A DNA stretch of 64,000 nucleotides from Microvirga splendida. GTDB lineage: Bacteria > Pseudomonadota > Alphaproteobacteria > Rhizobiales > Beijerinckiaceae. The translations under genes and the position numbers were made by a program. Shown here one piece after another: positions 19,897-28,130 of the stretch. The notes under the pieces were generated by a model. It had not been told where the DNA came from. It ran no database searches and worked only from the letters and a program-made list of their open reading frames with translations. Within the stretch, counting starts at the first letter, position 1. The number at the start of each line of letters is the position of its first letter. The DNA is taken from positions 91,235 to 155,234 of the forward strand of contig NZ_JAELXT010000009.1 of NCBI RefSeq assembly GCF_016427565.1, written 5' to 3'.

Positions 19897-21123
19897 TCAG
19901 CGGGTGGCGGTCTCCCGGGCCGCCAGCCAGGACGCCACGGCCCTGCGTTCGTCCAGGGTCATCTCGGTGATGTTGTTGGGCGGCATGGCATGGGTGAGCA
20001 CGCTCTGGACCCGGATCATCTCCCGATGGCGTTCGATTTCCTCGGGCGTGTCGAGGCGAACCCCTTTCGGAGCCACGGGGATGCCGTCCCAGACGGGCTC
20101 CGCCGCATGGCACATGGAGCAGCGGGACTGGATCGCGAGCACGGCCTCGTCGAAGGAGGCCGTGACCACCTCGGGCGTCGCATTCGCCGGAGCCTCGGCC
20201 ATGTTGGCGTTGCCGGGCTTTCCGATGATCGAGAGCCAGATCGCCCCCCAGATGCAGAGCGCGGCGACGCCCCAGGTCCACCAGGGCGAGCCCTTGTCGG
20301 CATGCTGCGAGTTGAAGAAATGCCGGATCACCGCGCCCGCGATCACGATCAGGCCGACGATGCCGACCGAATATGTCGACGACCACGCCAGGGGGTAGTG
20401 GTTCGACAGCATCAGGAAGATGACAGGCAGCGTCAGGTAGTTGTTATGGGTCGACCGGAGCTTGGCCTCCTTGCCGAGCTTCGGGTCGGGCGTCTGCCCG
20501 GCCAGGAGGGCGGCCACCACCTTCTTCTGGTTCGGGATGATGACGAAGAACACGCTGGCCGACATCCAGGTGGCGATCATCGCGCCCGTGTGCAGGAAGG
20601 CGGCGCGGCCGTTGAAGACCTGGGTGAAGGCGAAGGCTGCCAGGAGAATATAAACGAAGAGCACGACGCCGAGCAGGACCCCGTTCCTGCCGAGCGGGGA
20701 ACGGCACAAACCCTCATAGACCAGCCAGCTCAGGCCAAGGCCGCCGATGCCGATGGCGGCGGCCTGCCAGGGGGCGAGGGCGCGCACGGCCGGGTCGATG
20801 GTGTAGAGATCGGCCTGGAGATAATAAACCCAGACGATGAGAAAGAAGCCGCTGATCCAGGTGGAATAGCTCTCCCACTTGAACCAGGTCAGCTCCTTCG
20901 GCAGTTCGGGCGGCGCAACGAGATATTTGCGCATGTTGTAGAAGCCGCCGCCATGGACCTGCCAGGCCTCGCCGCCGACGCCCTGGGCCAAGCCCTCCCG
21001 CCTCTTCAGGCTGAGGTCGAGATGGATGAAGTAGAAGGACGAGCCGATCCAGGCGATGGCCGTGATCACATGGACCCAGCGGATGATCTGGCTGATCCAT
21101 TCGGAGATTTGCGGGTCGATCAT
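19897..21123 (-). CDS. puuD: Membrane-bound urate hydroxylase PuuD with C-terminal cytochrome c domain
   Basis: The protein has 408 residues. About eight membrane helices occupy residues 10-310, beginning with IRWVHVITAIAWIGSSFYF, and a soluble cytochrome c domain follows with heme-attachment CSMCH and the distal-side MPPNN segment (Met ligand). This is the PuuD architecture: urate is oxidised to 5-hydroxyisourate, with electrons probably passing via heme c to the respiratory chain rather than to oxygen. It diverges from uraH and puuE-uraD, which act on its product, so the three genes make a coherent urate-to-allantoin route. Confidence 0.92.
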   Translation of the reverse strand: MIDPQISEWISQIIRWVHVITAIAWIGSSFYFIHLDLSLKRREGLAQGVGGEAWQVHGGGFYNMRKYLVAPPELPKELTWFKWESYSTWISGFFLIVWVYYLQADLYTIDPAVRALAPWQAAAIGIGGLGLSWLVYEGLCRSPLGRNGVLLGVVLFVYILLAAFAFTQVFNGRAAFLHTGAMIATWMSASVFFVIIPNQKKVVAALLAGQTPDPKLGKEAKLRSTHNNYLTLPVIFLMLSNHYPLAWSSTYSVGIVGLIVIAGAVIRHFFNSQHADKGSPWWTWGVAALCIWGAIWLSIIGKPGNANMAEAPANATPEVVTASFDEAVLAIQSRCSMCHAAEPVWDGIPVAPKGVRLDTPEEIERHREMIRVQSVLTHAMPPNNITEMTLDERRAVASWLAARETATR

Positions 21124-21331
21124 GCAGTCACTTGAACGAATGATGGAATGCTTAGCCTAGGGCGGCGGTAGGGTTTGCGATAGGCCGTGCGAACGGCTTT
21201 TTCAACAGGAACCCTGTCCGGGAAACCCTGCCTTTCCGCAACGGGATCGAGGGATGCGGCTTGACGCGGGAGGCGCGGGCCCGAAAGAATTCCAGGCTCG
21301 ATCTGCCCCTTTGCTCCATCCGCGAGGTTTC

Positions 21332-21685
21332 ATGGGCCGCCTGTCCACCCACGTTCTGGATACCGTCAACGGCAAGCCCGCGCGCGGCGTCGCCATCGAG
21401 CTGTTCGCCATCGAGGGCGAGGGACGCCGCTCCGTCCTGCGCACCGTCACCAATGCGGATGGGCGCACGGACGCGCCGCTGATGATCGGTGAAGCGTTCC
21501 GCACCGGAACCTACGAGCTCGTCTTCGAGATCGGGGCCTATTTCAAGGCGCTCGGCACAGCCATGGCCGATCCGCCGTTCCTGGATGTCGTGCCGATCCG
21601 CTTCACCATCGCCGAGCCCGACGGGCATTACCACGTTCCGCTCCTCGCCTCCCCCTGGAGCTATTCCACCTATCGAGGAAGCTGA
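21332..21685 (+). CDS. uraH: 5-hydroxyisourate hydrolase
   Basis: This 117-residue protein of the transthyretin-like family has [21 protein letters not shown] at the start (active-site His in STHVLD). Later come an Arg/His-containing middle and [19 protein letters not shown], with the family-defining C-terminal YRGS tetrapeptide. It hydrolyses 5-hydroxyisourate to OHCU. The frame is open upstream from 21254, but the ATG at 21332 starts the domain. Its stop lies two bases before the puuE-uraD start, so the two are co-translated neighbours. Confidence 0.93.
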   Translation: MGRLSTHVLDTVNGKPARGVAIELFAIEGEGRRSVLRTVTNADGRTDAPLMIGEAFRTGTYELVFEIGAYFKALGTAMADPPFLDVVPIRFTIAEPDGHYHVPLLASPWSYSTYRGS

Positions 21686-21687
21686 TC

Positions 21688-23127
21688 ATGCCCGCCTCCT
21701 ATCCCCGCGACCTCGTCGGCTATGGCCGCAACCCGCCGCATCCGCGCTGGCCGAACGGAGCCCGCATCTGCGTGCAGTTCGTGATCAACTACGAAGAGGG
21801 CGGCGAGAACAGCATCCTGCACGGCGACCGGGCTTCCGAGGCCTTCCTGTCGGAGATCGTCGGCGCGCAGGCCTGGCCTGGCCAGCGCCATATGAGCATG
21901 GAGTCGATCTACGAATACGGCTCCCGCGCCGGGTTCTGGCGCCTGTGGCGCATGTTCACCGAACGCAGCATACCGGTGACGGTCTACGGCGTCGCCACAG
22001 CCCTCATGCGCAACCCGGAGGCGGTCGCTGCCATGAAGGAGGCCGGGTGGGAGATCGCAAGCCACGGGCTCAAGTGGATCGACTACCGCGACTTCTCCTC
22101 TGAGGAGGAGCGGGCGCATATGAAGGAGGCGATCCGCATCCACACCGAGGTCACGGGCGAGCGCCCGCTCGGCTGGTACACGGGCCGCACCTCGGAGCAC
22201 ACCAACCGCCTCGTGGCGGAGGAGGGCGGCTTCCTCTACAGCGCGGATTCCTACGCCGACGAGCTGCCCTATTGGGAGCAGCACGGGGACAGGCAGCAGC
22301 TCATCGTGCCCTATACGCTGGACGCCAACGACATGCGCTTTGCCACCCCGCAGGGCTTCAATGCGGGCGACCAGTTCTTCGCCTATCTGAAGGATTCGTT
22401 CGATACACTCTATGCGGAGGGCGGGACCGCGCCGAAGATGCTGTCGGTCGGGCTCCATTGCCGTCTGGTCGGCCGGCCAGGGCGGGCCGCGGCGCTCGCG
22501 CGCTTCCTGGACTACGTGGCTTCCCATGACGATGTCTGGGTCGCCAAGCGGATCGACATCGCCCGCCACTGGATCCGCCATCACCGGCCGGCAGGCCTGA
22601 AGCCCAGCACCATGAGCCGCGCGCTCTTCGTGGAGGCCTTCGGCGACATCTTCGAGCATTCGCCCTGGATCGCGGAGCGCGCTTTTGACGCCGGCCTCAC
22701 CACCGGGCAGGATACGGCCGAGGGGCTTCATGCCGCCATGGTGCATGTGCTCTCGGGGGCAAGTCATGGGCAGAAGCTGGCGCTGATCAACGCCCACCCC
22801 GATCTCGCCGGGCGCCTCAAGCTCGCCGATCTCACGGCCGATTCGCGCAACGAGCAGTCCTCGGCTGGGCTGACCAGTCTGACGGAGGAGGAGCGCGACC
22901 GATTCCTGGCCCTCAACGATCTCTACAAGGAGAAATTCGGCTTCCCGTTCATCATGGCCGTGAAGGGGCGCTCCAAGGACGAGATCCTCACGGCCTTCGA
23001 AGAGCGGCTCGAGCATGACCCGGAGCAGGAGTTCGACACCGCCGTCGTGCAGATCGAGCTGATCGCCCTTCTCCGGCTGAAAGACCGGCTGCCCTCGCTG
23101 GCGGATGTGTTCTCAACCCTGGCCTGA
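21688..23127 (+). CDS. puuE: Fused allantoinase PuuE - OHCU decarboxylase UraD
   Basis: The protein has 479 residues. Residues 1 to about 310 match PuuE, the polysaccharide-deacetylase-fold, cofactor-independent allantoinase (YPRDLVGYGRNPPHPRWPNG, FVINYEEGGENSILHGD, WEIASHGLKWIDY). Residues about 315-479 match OHCU decarboxylase (MSRALFVEAFGDIFEHSPWI, LINAHPDLAGRLKLADLT with catalytic His in AHPDL, KEKFGFPFIMAVKGRS). One polypeptide thus decarboxylates OHCU to S-allantoin and hydrolyses it to allantoate. The order of the domains is reversed relative to the pathway. With PuuD and UraH it completes urate to allantoate; no allantoate-using gene is in the window. Confidence 0.93.
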   Translation: MPASYPRDLVGYGRNPPHPRWPNGARICVQFVINYEEGGENSILHGDRASEAFLSEIVGAQAWPGQRHMSMESIYEYGSRAGFWRLWRMFTERSIPVTVYGVATALMRNPEAVAAMKEAGWEIASHGLKWIDYRDFSSEEERAHMKEAIRIHTEVTGERPLGWYTGRTSEHTNRLVAEEGGFLYSADSYADELPYWEQHGDRQQLIVPYTLDANDMRFATPQGFNAGDQFFAYLKDSFDTLYAEGGTAPKMLSVGLHCRLVGRPGRAAALARFLDYVASHDDVWVAKRIDIARHWIRHHRPAGLKPSTMSRALFVEAFGDIFEHSPWIAERAFDAGLTTGQDTAEGLHAAMVHVLSGASHGQKLALINAHPDLAGRLKLADLTADSRNEQSSAGLTSLTEEERDRFLALNDLYKEKFGFPFIMAVKGRSKDEILTAFEERLEHDPEQEFDTAVVQIELIALLRLKDRLPSLADVFSTLA

Positions 23128-23199
23128 TCGCGCGAAGCCGATCAGGTTGCACCCTTACCGTGATGCCGCGATGAGGCATTCGAACCCAGGAGATTTGTC

Positions 23200-23517
23200 A
23201 TGAGCCAGGCGCCGCAGGTTATCGATCTCGATCGCGAGGCCATCAAGCGGGGCCTGCGCGAAGGATCCCTTCTGCTGGTCGACGTGCGCGAGCCGCATGA
23301 ATTCGCTGCGGGCCACATCCCCGGCTCGGTCTCCCACCCGCTCTCGTCCTTCGACCCGTCCAGCCTGCCGGAGGGCAAGCGAATCGTCTTTTCCTGCGCG
23401 GCAGGCGTCCGGTCCGTCCGGGCCATCGAGTCCGCTCAGGCGGCAGGCCGCGATATCCGGGAGCACTACAAGGGCGGGTTCAAGGACTGGGCTGCCGCGG
23501 GTGAACCGGTGGAGTAG
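23200..23517 (+). CDS. Rhodanese-like domain protein
   Basis: This 105-residue single rhodanese domain has VDVREPHEFAAGHIPGSVS and the active-site loop CAAGVRSVRA with its catalytic Cys, ending YKGGFKDWAAAGEPVE. Such proteins carry sulfur as persulfide in the cytosol. The loop is of the six-residue sulfurtransferase type. It follows puuE-uraD by 72 bases and may be in the same transcript, though no functional link to urate catabolism is known. Confidence 0.9.
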   Translation: MSQAPQVIDLDREAIKRGLREGSLLLVDVREPHEFAAGHIPGSVSHPLSSFDPSSLPEGKRIVFSCAAGVRSVRAIESAQAAGRDIREHYKGGFKDWAAAGEPVE

Positions 23518-23562
23518 GGCTCCTTTCACCGAACGATCACATAGATGTGTTCTAAAGTGTAG

Positions 23563-23578
23563 TGCTCAAGCTTGAGCA
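23563..23578. promoter_or_regulatory. Perfect 16-base palindrome upstream of the cytochrome c' gene
   Basis: The sequence tgctcaagcttgagca is its own reverse complement. It lies 77 bases before the start of the class II cytochrome gene in an otherwise plain intergenic stretch, suitable for an operator. The regulator is unknown. Confidence 0.35.
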
Positions 23579-23654
23579 GATATGCGCTAATGTCGGCCCG
23601 CCGACGGTGGTTCGTAGGAGCGCAGTCCGTCGCGCCCATGAGGGAAACACATAG

Positions 23655-24092
23655 ATGAAGCGTACAATGTTTGTCGCCAGCCTTCTGGCGCTCGGAGTGA
23701 CCGCTGCCATTGCCCAGAGCAATGTGGTCGAGCAGCGTCAGGCGCTGATGAAGGAGATGGGCGCGCAGACCCGGCCCATCGGCGCCATGATGCGCGGTCA
23801 GGAGCCTTTCGACCTCGCCAAGGTGCAGGCCGGCCTGAAGGTGTTCTCCGAGAACGGCAAGAAATTCGTCACTCTCTTCCCTGAGAGCTCGAAAGACGCG
23901 CCCAAGACCGAGGCCCTGCCGGCGATCTGGGAGAACAAGGCGAAGTTCGAGTCTCTCGGCAACAAGTTGAGCCAGGACGCCCAGACCGCCATGACGGCTA
24001 TCAAGGACGAGGCCTCCTTCAAGGCGGAGATGCCGAAGGTGCTCCAGAACTGCGGCGCCTGCCATAACGAGTTCCGCAAGAAGACCTCCTGA
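23655..24092 (+). CDS. Class II cytochrome c (cytochrome c' type)
   Basis: This 145-residue protein has a signal peptide (TMFVASLLALGVTAAIAQ) and a four-helix-bundle sequence ending in the heme-attachment motif CGACHNEFRKK. The C-terminal position of CXXCH is diagnostic of class II cytochromes c. MKEMGAQTRPIGAMM supplies the possible N-terminal Met heme ligand region. It acts in the periplasm in electron transfer or gas binding. A hairpin terminator separates it from a diheme cytochrome gene that may be functionally paired. Confidence 0.9.
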   Translation: MKRTMFVASLLALGVTAAIAQSNVVEQRQALMKEMGAQTRPIGAMMRGQEPFDLAKVQAGLKVFSENGKKFVTLFPESSKDAPKTEALPAIWENKAKFESLGNKLSQDAQTAMTAIKDEASFKAEMPKVLQNCGACHNEFRKKTS

Positions 24093-24110
24093 TCGGTCGA
24101 TATTCGGAAT

Positions 24111-24136
24111 GGGCGGCCCTCGGGCCGCCCGTTTCA
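24111..24136 (+). terminator. GC-rich hairpin after the cytochrome c' gene
   Basis: gggcggccct-cgggccgccc pairs over eight to nine bases and is followed by gtttcattt. The T-run is short, so termination may be partial before the next cytochrome gene 20 bases on. Confidence 0.5.
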
Positions 24137-24151
24137 TTTGGAGGAGAGGCG

Positions 24152-25084
24152 ATGCGTAAGGCGCTCATCGGGCTGGTTGCCCTGGTCATTCTCGGCGTGA
24201 TCGGCTTCGTGGCCCTCACATCCCCGTCGACCTACCGCTTCATCCGCGCCGAGGCGTCCGCTCTGGACGCCGGCCGCACCCCGAATGTCGAGAACGGCCG
24301 TGTCCTGTTCTTCGCCGGAGGCTGCACTTCCTGCCATGCGGTGCCCAACAACGACGACAAGCTGCGGCTCGGCGGCGGCTATGCCCTGAACTCCCCGTTC
24401 GGCACCTTCCACGTCCCGAATATCTCGTCCCACAAGCAGGACGGCATCGGCTCCTGGACGACGGCCGACTTCATCCGCGCCATGCGGGAGGGCGTGTCCC
24501 CTGACGGGCGCCACTACTATCCGGCTTTTCCCTACACGTCCTATCAGCGCATGAGCTCGGAGGATCTGTCCGACCTCTTCGCCTTCATGCAGACGCTGCC
24601 CGCCGTCGAGGGGCGGGTGCGGGATCACGAGCTGCCGTTCCCCTTCAATATCCGCCGCGGCGTGGGCCTGTGGAAGCTCGCTTTCCTGGATGGCAAGGTC
24701 TTCACGCCGGACCCGTCGAAATCGGCGAGCCTGAACCGGGGAGACTACCTGGTGAACGGGCCCGGCCACTGCGCTGAGTGCCACAGCGAGCGCAACTTTG
24801 CCGGTGCCATCATCGAGGAGCGGCGCTTTGCCGGCGGTCCCGATCCGGAGGGCCGGGGCACTGTTCCCAACATCACCCCGCACCAGACCGGCATCGGCGG
24901 CTGGGCTCCCGAGGAACTGGCGACACTATTGAAGACCGGCGATACGCCGCTGTTCGACACGGTCGGCGGACCCATGGGCGCCGTGGTGGCCAACACGGCG
25001 CAGTTGCCCGACACGGATCGTCAGGCCATGGCCGAGTACCTGTTGTCCCTGCCGCCGAGGCAGGGCTTCAAGAGGCCTGAATAA
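24152..25084 (+). CDS. Diheme c-type cytochrome
   Basis: The protein has 310 residues, with an N-terminal hydrophobic anchor or signal (LIGLVALVILGVIGFVALTS) and two class I heme sites, CTSCH near residue 64 and CAECH near residue 208. Each is followed by a family-typical NISSHKQDGIGSW or NITPHQTGIGGW segment, which also repeats between the halves. It resembles the cytochrome subunits of membrane alcohol, aldehyde or gluconate dehydrogenases. No dehydrogenase gene is adjacent, so the electron donor is unknown. It follows the class II cytochrome gene on the same strand. Confidence 0.9.
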   Translation: MRKALIGLVALVILGVIGFVALTSPSTYRFIRAEASALDAGRTPNVENGRVLFFAGGCTSCHAVPNNDDKLRLGGGYALNSPFGTFHVPNISSHKQDGIGSWTTADFIRAMREGVSPDGRHYYPAFPYTSYQRMSSEDLSDLFAFMQTLPAVEGRVRDHELPFPFNIRRGVGLWKLAFLDGKVFTPDPSKSASLNRGDYLVNGPGHCAECHSERNFAGAIIEERRFAGGPDPEGRGTVPNITPHQTGIGGWAPEELATLLKTGDTPLFDTVGGPMGAVVANTAQLPDTDRQAMAEYLLSLPPRQGFKRPE

Positions 25085-25120
25085 GCTGGGGACGCGCTGG
25101 GGATGGGTTGAGGGCAGGCC

Positions 25121-25738
25121 TCAATCCATCACGGCCGCTTTGAGGATGCAGACCATCGTGGCGCGGCCGGGCTTGTCGCCGACGCAGCGCACGGAATGAG
25201 GGCGGTCGCAGCGGTAGCGCAGGCTTTCGCCGGCCTTGGCCTGCTGGACGACACCGCCCACTTCGACCTCGAACTCACCCTCGAGAACCGACAGGCATTC
25301 CACCGAGCCGCGCTGATGGCTGTCGGAATCGAGAACGCCGCCGGGCTCGGACTGCACATCGTACCATTGCAGCCATTCGATGGTCTTGAGCCAGCCGATG
25401 ATGGCGAGCCGCATCTTGCCGTCTTCCGACACCAGGATCGGCGTGTCGGCCTTGGACGATTTCTCGATGAAGGGCTCCTCGTCGCCGGACGCGAGAACCC
25501 GCTCGATGGAGACGTCGAGGGCCTGGCTCAGCCGCCAGATGGTGGCCAGCGTCGGGTTGGTCTCGTTGCGCTCGATCTGGCTGATGATGGATTTGGCGAC
25601 GCCGGACTGCTCGGCGAGTTCCGACAGGGACAGGTTGTAGGCCTTGCGCAGGCGCTGGATCGTCTTGCCCATGTTGCCGGAGAGGACCTGCGCGCCCGTT
25701 TCCAGCTCCCGGCTTCGTTCTTTGCCCTCGACGCCCAT
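25121..25738 (-). CDS. XRE-family transcriptional regulator with cupin domain
   Basis: The protein has 205 residues. A helix-turn-helix (MGKTIQRLRKAYNLSLSELA, then QSGVAKSIISQIERNETNP) occupies residues 23-75. A C-terminal cupin barrel follows at residues 125-200, with RGSVECLSVLEGEFEVEVGG and CDRPHSVRCVGD. This arrangement (MerR/PuuR-like HTH plus sensor cupin) typically controls nearby catabolic or transport genes in response to a small ligand. It lies downstream of the DMT transporter gene on the same strand. The ATG at 25738 has AGAGG six bases before it. Confidence 0.9.
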   Translation of the reverse strand: MGVEGKERSRELETGAQVLSGNMGKTIQRLRKAYNLSLSELAEQSGVAKSIISQIERNETNPTLATIWRLSQALDVSIERVLASGDEEPFIEKSSKADTPILVSEDGKMRLAIIGWLKTIEWLQWYDVQSEPGGVLDSDSHQRGSVECLSVLEGEFEVEVGGVVQQAKAGESLRYRCDRPHSVRCVGDKPGRATMVCILKAAVMD

Positions 25739-25856
25739 AACTGCCTCTGTTCTGAAAAACCGTACGCCCGTTCCTCAAAACGGTTGTGGGGTAATCGGCA
25801 GGGCGGGTCAAGCACCGGTGCCCTCGCGGTCTTTCGTTTTCTCCGCAGATGCCTGT

Positions 25857-26789
25857 TCAGACCCCCGGACGCTGGGGCGAGGCCTGGAATTCCTTGGTGC
25901 GCAGCAGCCCGAGCTGGTGCTCGCGCCACACGATGAACAGGCCGGTTGCCGCCACGATGGTAGCGCCGGTGAGCACGGTCACCGTGGGCAGATCCCCGAA
26001 CACGAACCAGCCGAACAGGAGCGCCCAGATCATCGTGGTGTACTCGAAGGGGGCGATGACCGACGTATCGGCAAAACGGTAGCTCTGCGTGAGCAGGATC
26101 TGCCCGATCCCGCCCAGGATCCCGGCAACCACGAACAGGGCCCAGTCCTGGGCATCGGGCATCCGCCAGCCGAACGCGACCGTGCAGAGGGACAGGGCCG
26201 AGGCCAGGATGAAGAAATAGAACACGATGGCGCCCGTCTTCTCGGTGGCCGTCAGGCGCCGCACCTGGATCATGGCGCCCGCGGAGCAGAAGGCGCCCGC
26301 GAACGCGCACAGCGCCCCCAGGGTCGGCCCGGCACCCAGGCCCCCGGAGAAGGTCTCAAGCTTCAGGTACGGCGAGAGCATGATCAGGACGCCCACGAAC
26401 CCCACGGCCACGGCCGTCCAGCGATAGGCCCGGACCTTCTCGTTGAGGAGCAGGGCCGCCAGGATCACGACGATCAGCGGCGAGGCATAGCCGATGGCGA
26501 TGGCATCGTGGAGCGGCAGGTAGGACAGGGCAGCAAAGCCCAGATACATGCCGCTCGTGCCGATGAGGCCGCGCTTGAAATGCCCGACGACGTTCCGCGT
26601 CCGCACCGCATTGATGAGGTCCCCCTGCCATTTCAGCCAGATCAGGAGCGGCAGCAGCGCGAAGGCCGAACGGAAGAACACGACCTCTCCCACGGGGTAG
26701 CGGATCATCATCGTCTTGAGCGTGGCCGACATCATCGTGAAGACGAGGGCGGACAGAACCTTGAGGGATATCCCTAGGAGAGGTTTCAC
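25857..26789 (-). CDS. EamA-domain (DMT superfamily) transporter
   Basis: This 310-residue protein has ten predicted membrane helices in two EamA repeats. The first contains YPVGEVVFFRSAFALLPLL and GMYLGFAALSYLPLHDAIAI, and the second contains GQILLTQSYRFADTSVIAPF. It is probably an exporter of an amino acid or other metabolite. The HTH-cupin regulator gene lies 118 bases downstream on the same strand and may be co-regulated with it. The substrate cannot be read from the sequence. Confidence 0.88.
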   Translation of the reverse strand: MKPLLGISLKVLSALVFTMMSATLKTMMIRYPVGEVVFFRSAFALLPLLIWLKWQGDLINAVRTRNVVGHFKRGLIGTSGMYLGFAALSYLPLHDAIAIGYASPLIVVILAALLLNEKVRAYRWTAVAVGFVGVLIMLSPYLKLETFSGGLGAGPTLGALCAFAGAFCSAGAMIQVRRLTATEKTGAIVFYFFILASALSLCTVAFGWRMPDAQDWALFVVAGILGGIGQILLTQSYRFADTSVIAPFEYTTMIWALLFGWFVFGDLPTVTVLTGATIVAATGLFIVWREHQLGLLRTKEFQASPQRPGV

Positions 26790-26913
26790 AGGAAGCGCAT
26801 CGTCACGGGTAGGGCATTGGCGAGGGGGATGCAGACAACCACGGTAAGGCGGCCGCGTGAAGCCTGAATCGGATCGATAGCCCTTGCAGTGAGTGCATAG
26901 GCTCGGTTCGGAC

Positions 26914-27165
26914 TTAGACTGTCCGGGCTCGCCTCGCGCGGGAGCGGATGAAGCCGATAACGGTGAGAACCAGCCAGGCGGTTTGCGTGACGAAGGACGC
27001 CAGATTGAAGTCGAAGGCGAGCGAGTAGAGGATCAGCAGCGCTCCGAGGCCATTGAGGAAAGCGTAGCGCGGATCTTCGAGTTTCAGCGTGCCGAACTGC
27101 AGCAGACCGTAAGCCGATAGATAGGCAGCAACCCCGGCCAGCCCTACCAAGTCAGGCACGCTCAT
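26914..27165 (-). CDS. Small membrane protein, CBU_0592-like
   Basis: This 83-residue protein has three hydrophobic segments: LVGLAGVAAYLSAYGLLQFG, AFLNGLGALLILYSLAF and the tail FVTQTAWLVLTVIGFI. It ends in an Arg-rich cytosolic stretch. The pattern, with YxLxxxG...LxxPxxYxxLNxxGAxxxxxSL, matches the uncharacterised CBU_0592 family of small membrane proteins. It stands alone and its function is unknown. Confidence 0.7.
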   Translation of the reverse strand: MSVPDLVGLAGVAAYLSAYGLLQFGTLKLEDPRYAFLNGLGALLILYSLAFDFNLASFVTQTAWLVLTVIGFIRSRARRARTV

Positions 27166-27317
27166 CGATGATCTCCATCAGATCCGCAGCGGAGCCGGAT
27201 AGGCCGACAGGATAGCCGCGAATCAGTTCTGCACCGTCACAAATCTGCAGGAAAACCGTCACGGGGACGAGATGCGAATCCGGTTGTCTGGAAGCCGTAA
27301 ACTCGTCGGGGAGGTCC

Positions 27318-28130
27318 ATGGCTCAGGATGAGAATCCCATTCGCGTGCGAACGCTGTTCCTGTCGGATCTCCATCTCGGCACCCGGGGGTGCCAGGCCGG
27401 AGCCCTGCTCGACTTCCTCAAGGCCTACGATGCGGACACTATCTATCTCGTCGGCGACATCGTCGACGGATGGAAGCTGAAATCAGGCTGGTACTGGCCC
27501 CAGGCTCATAACGACGTGGCGCAGAAGCTCCTGCGCAAGGTCCGGAAAGGCGCCCGCCTCGTCTACCTTCCCGGCAACCACGACGAGTTCCTGCGCGACT
27601 ATCTCGGCATCAATCTCGGGGGCATCGAGCTGGCGGATTACGCCCTGCACGAGGCCGCCGACGGCAAGCGCTACCTCGTGATCCATGGGGACCAGTTCGA
27701 TCTCGTGGTCCGGCATGCCCGGTGGCTGGCGCTCCTCGGGGACGGCGCCTATACGGCGGCTCTCTTCGTCAACACCTATCTCAACATGGTCCGGCGCCGG
27801 CTGGGCCTGACCTACTGGTCCCTCTCGTCCTGGGCCAAGCTGAGGGTCAAGAACGCGGTCAACTACATCAGCCGCTTCGAGGAACTGCTCGCCGCCGAGG
27901 CCGAGCGCCATGAAGCCGATGGGGTGATCTGCGGACACATCCACCATGCCGTCATGCACGACCAGTTCGGCGTGGCCTATGTGAACACCGGCGACTGGGT
28001 CGAGTCCTGCACGGCCGTGGTCGAGCATTACGACGGCTCCTTCCAGCTTGTCCGATGGACGGATGTCCAGCTCGAAAAGGCCGCGGAGCAGAACGCCGCC
28101 GCTCCGAAGCTCAGCGAGAAGGCTGCCTGA
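27318..28130 (+). CDS. UDP-2,3-diacylglucosamine diphosphatase-like metallophosphoesterase
   Basis: This 270-residue calcineurin-like phosphoesterase has metal-binding motifs in order: LFLSDLHLGTRG, YLVGDIVDGW, YLPGNHDEFLRDYLG, VIHGDQFD and CGHIHHAVMHD. This is the LpxH-type set (D-x-H, GD, GNHD, GH, GHxH). The family removes UMP from UDP-2,3-diacylglucosamine in lipid A synthesis. The N-terminus and the C-terminal tail differ from classical LpxH, so a lipid or sugar nucleotide phosphatase in envelope synthesis is the safer call. Its stop codon shares a base with the next gene's start (TGATG), so it is translationally coupled to the glycosyltransferase. Confidence 0.85.
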   Translation: MAQDENPIRVRTLFLSDLHLGTRGCQAGALLDFLKAYDADTIYLVGDIVDGWKLKSGWYWPQAHNDVAQKLLRKVRKGARLVYLPGNHDEFLRDYLGINLGGIELADYALHEAADGKRYLVIHGDQFDLVVRHARWLALLGDGAYTAALFVNTYLNMVRRRLGLTYWSLSSWAKLRVKNAVNYISRFEELLAAEAERHEADGVICGHIHHAVMHDQFGVAYVNTGDWVESCTAVVEHYDGSFQLVRWTDVQLEKAAEQNAAAPKLSEKAA

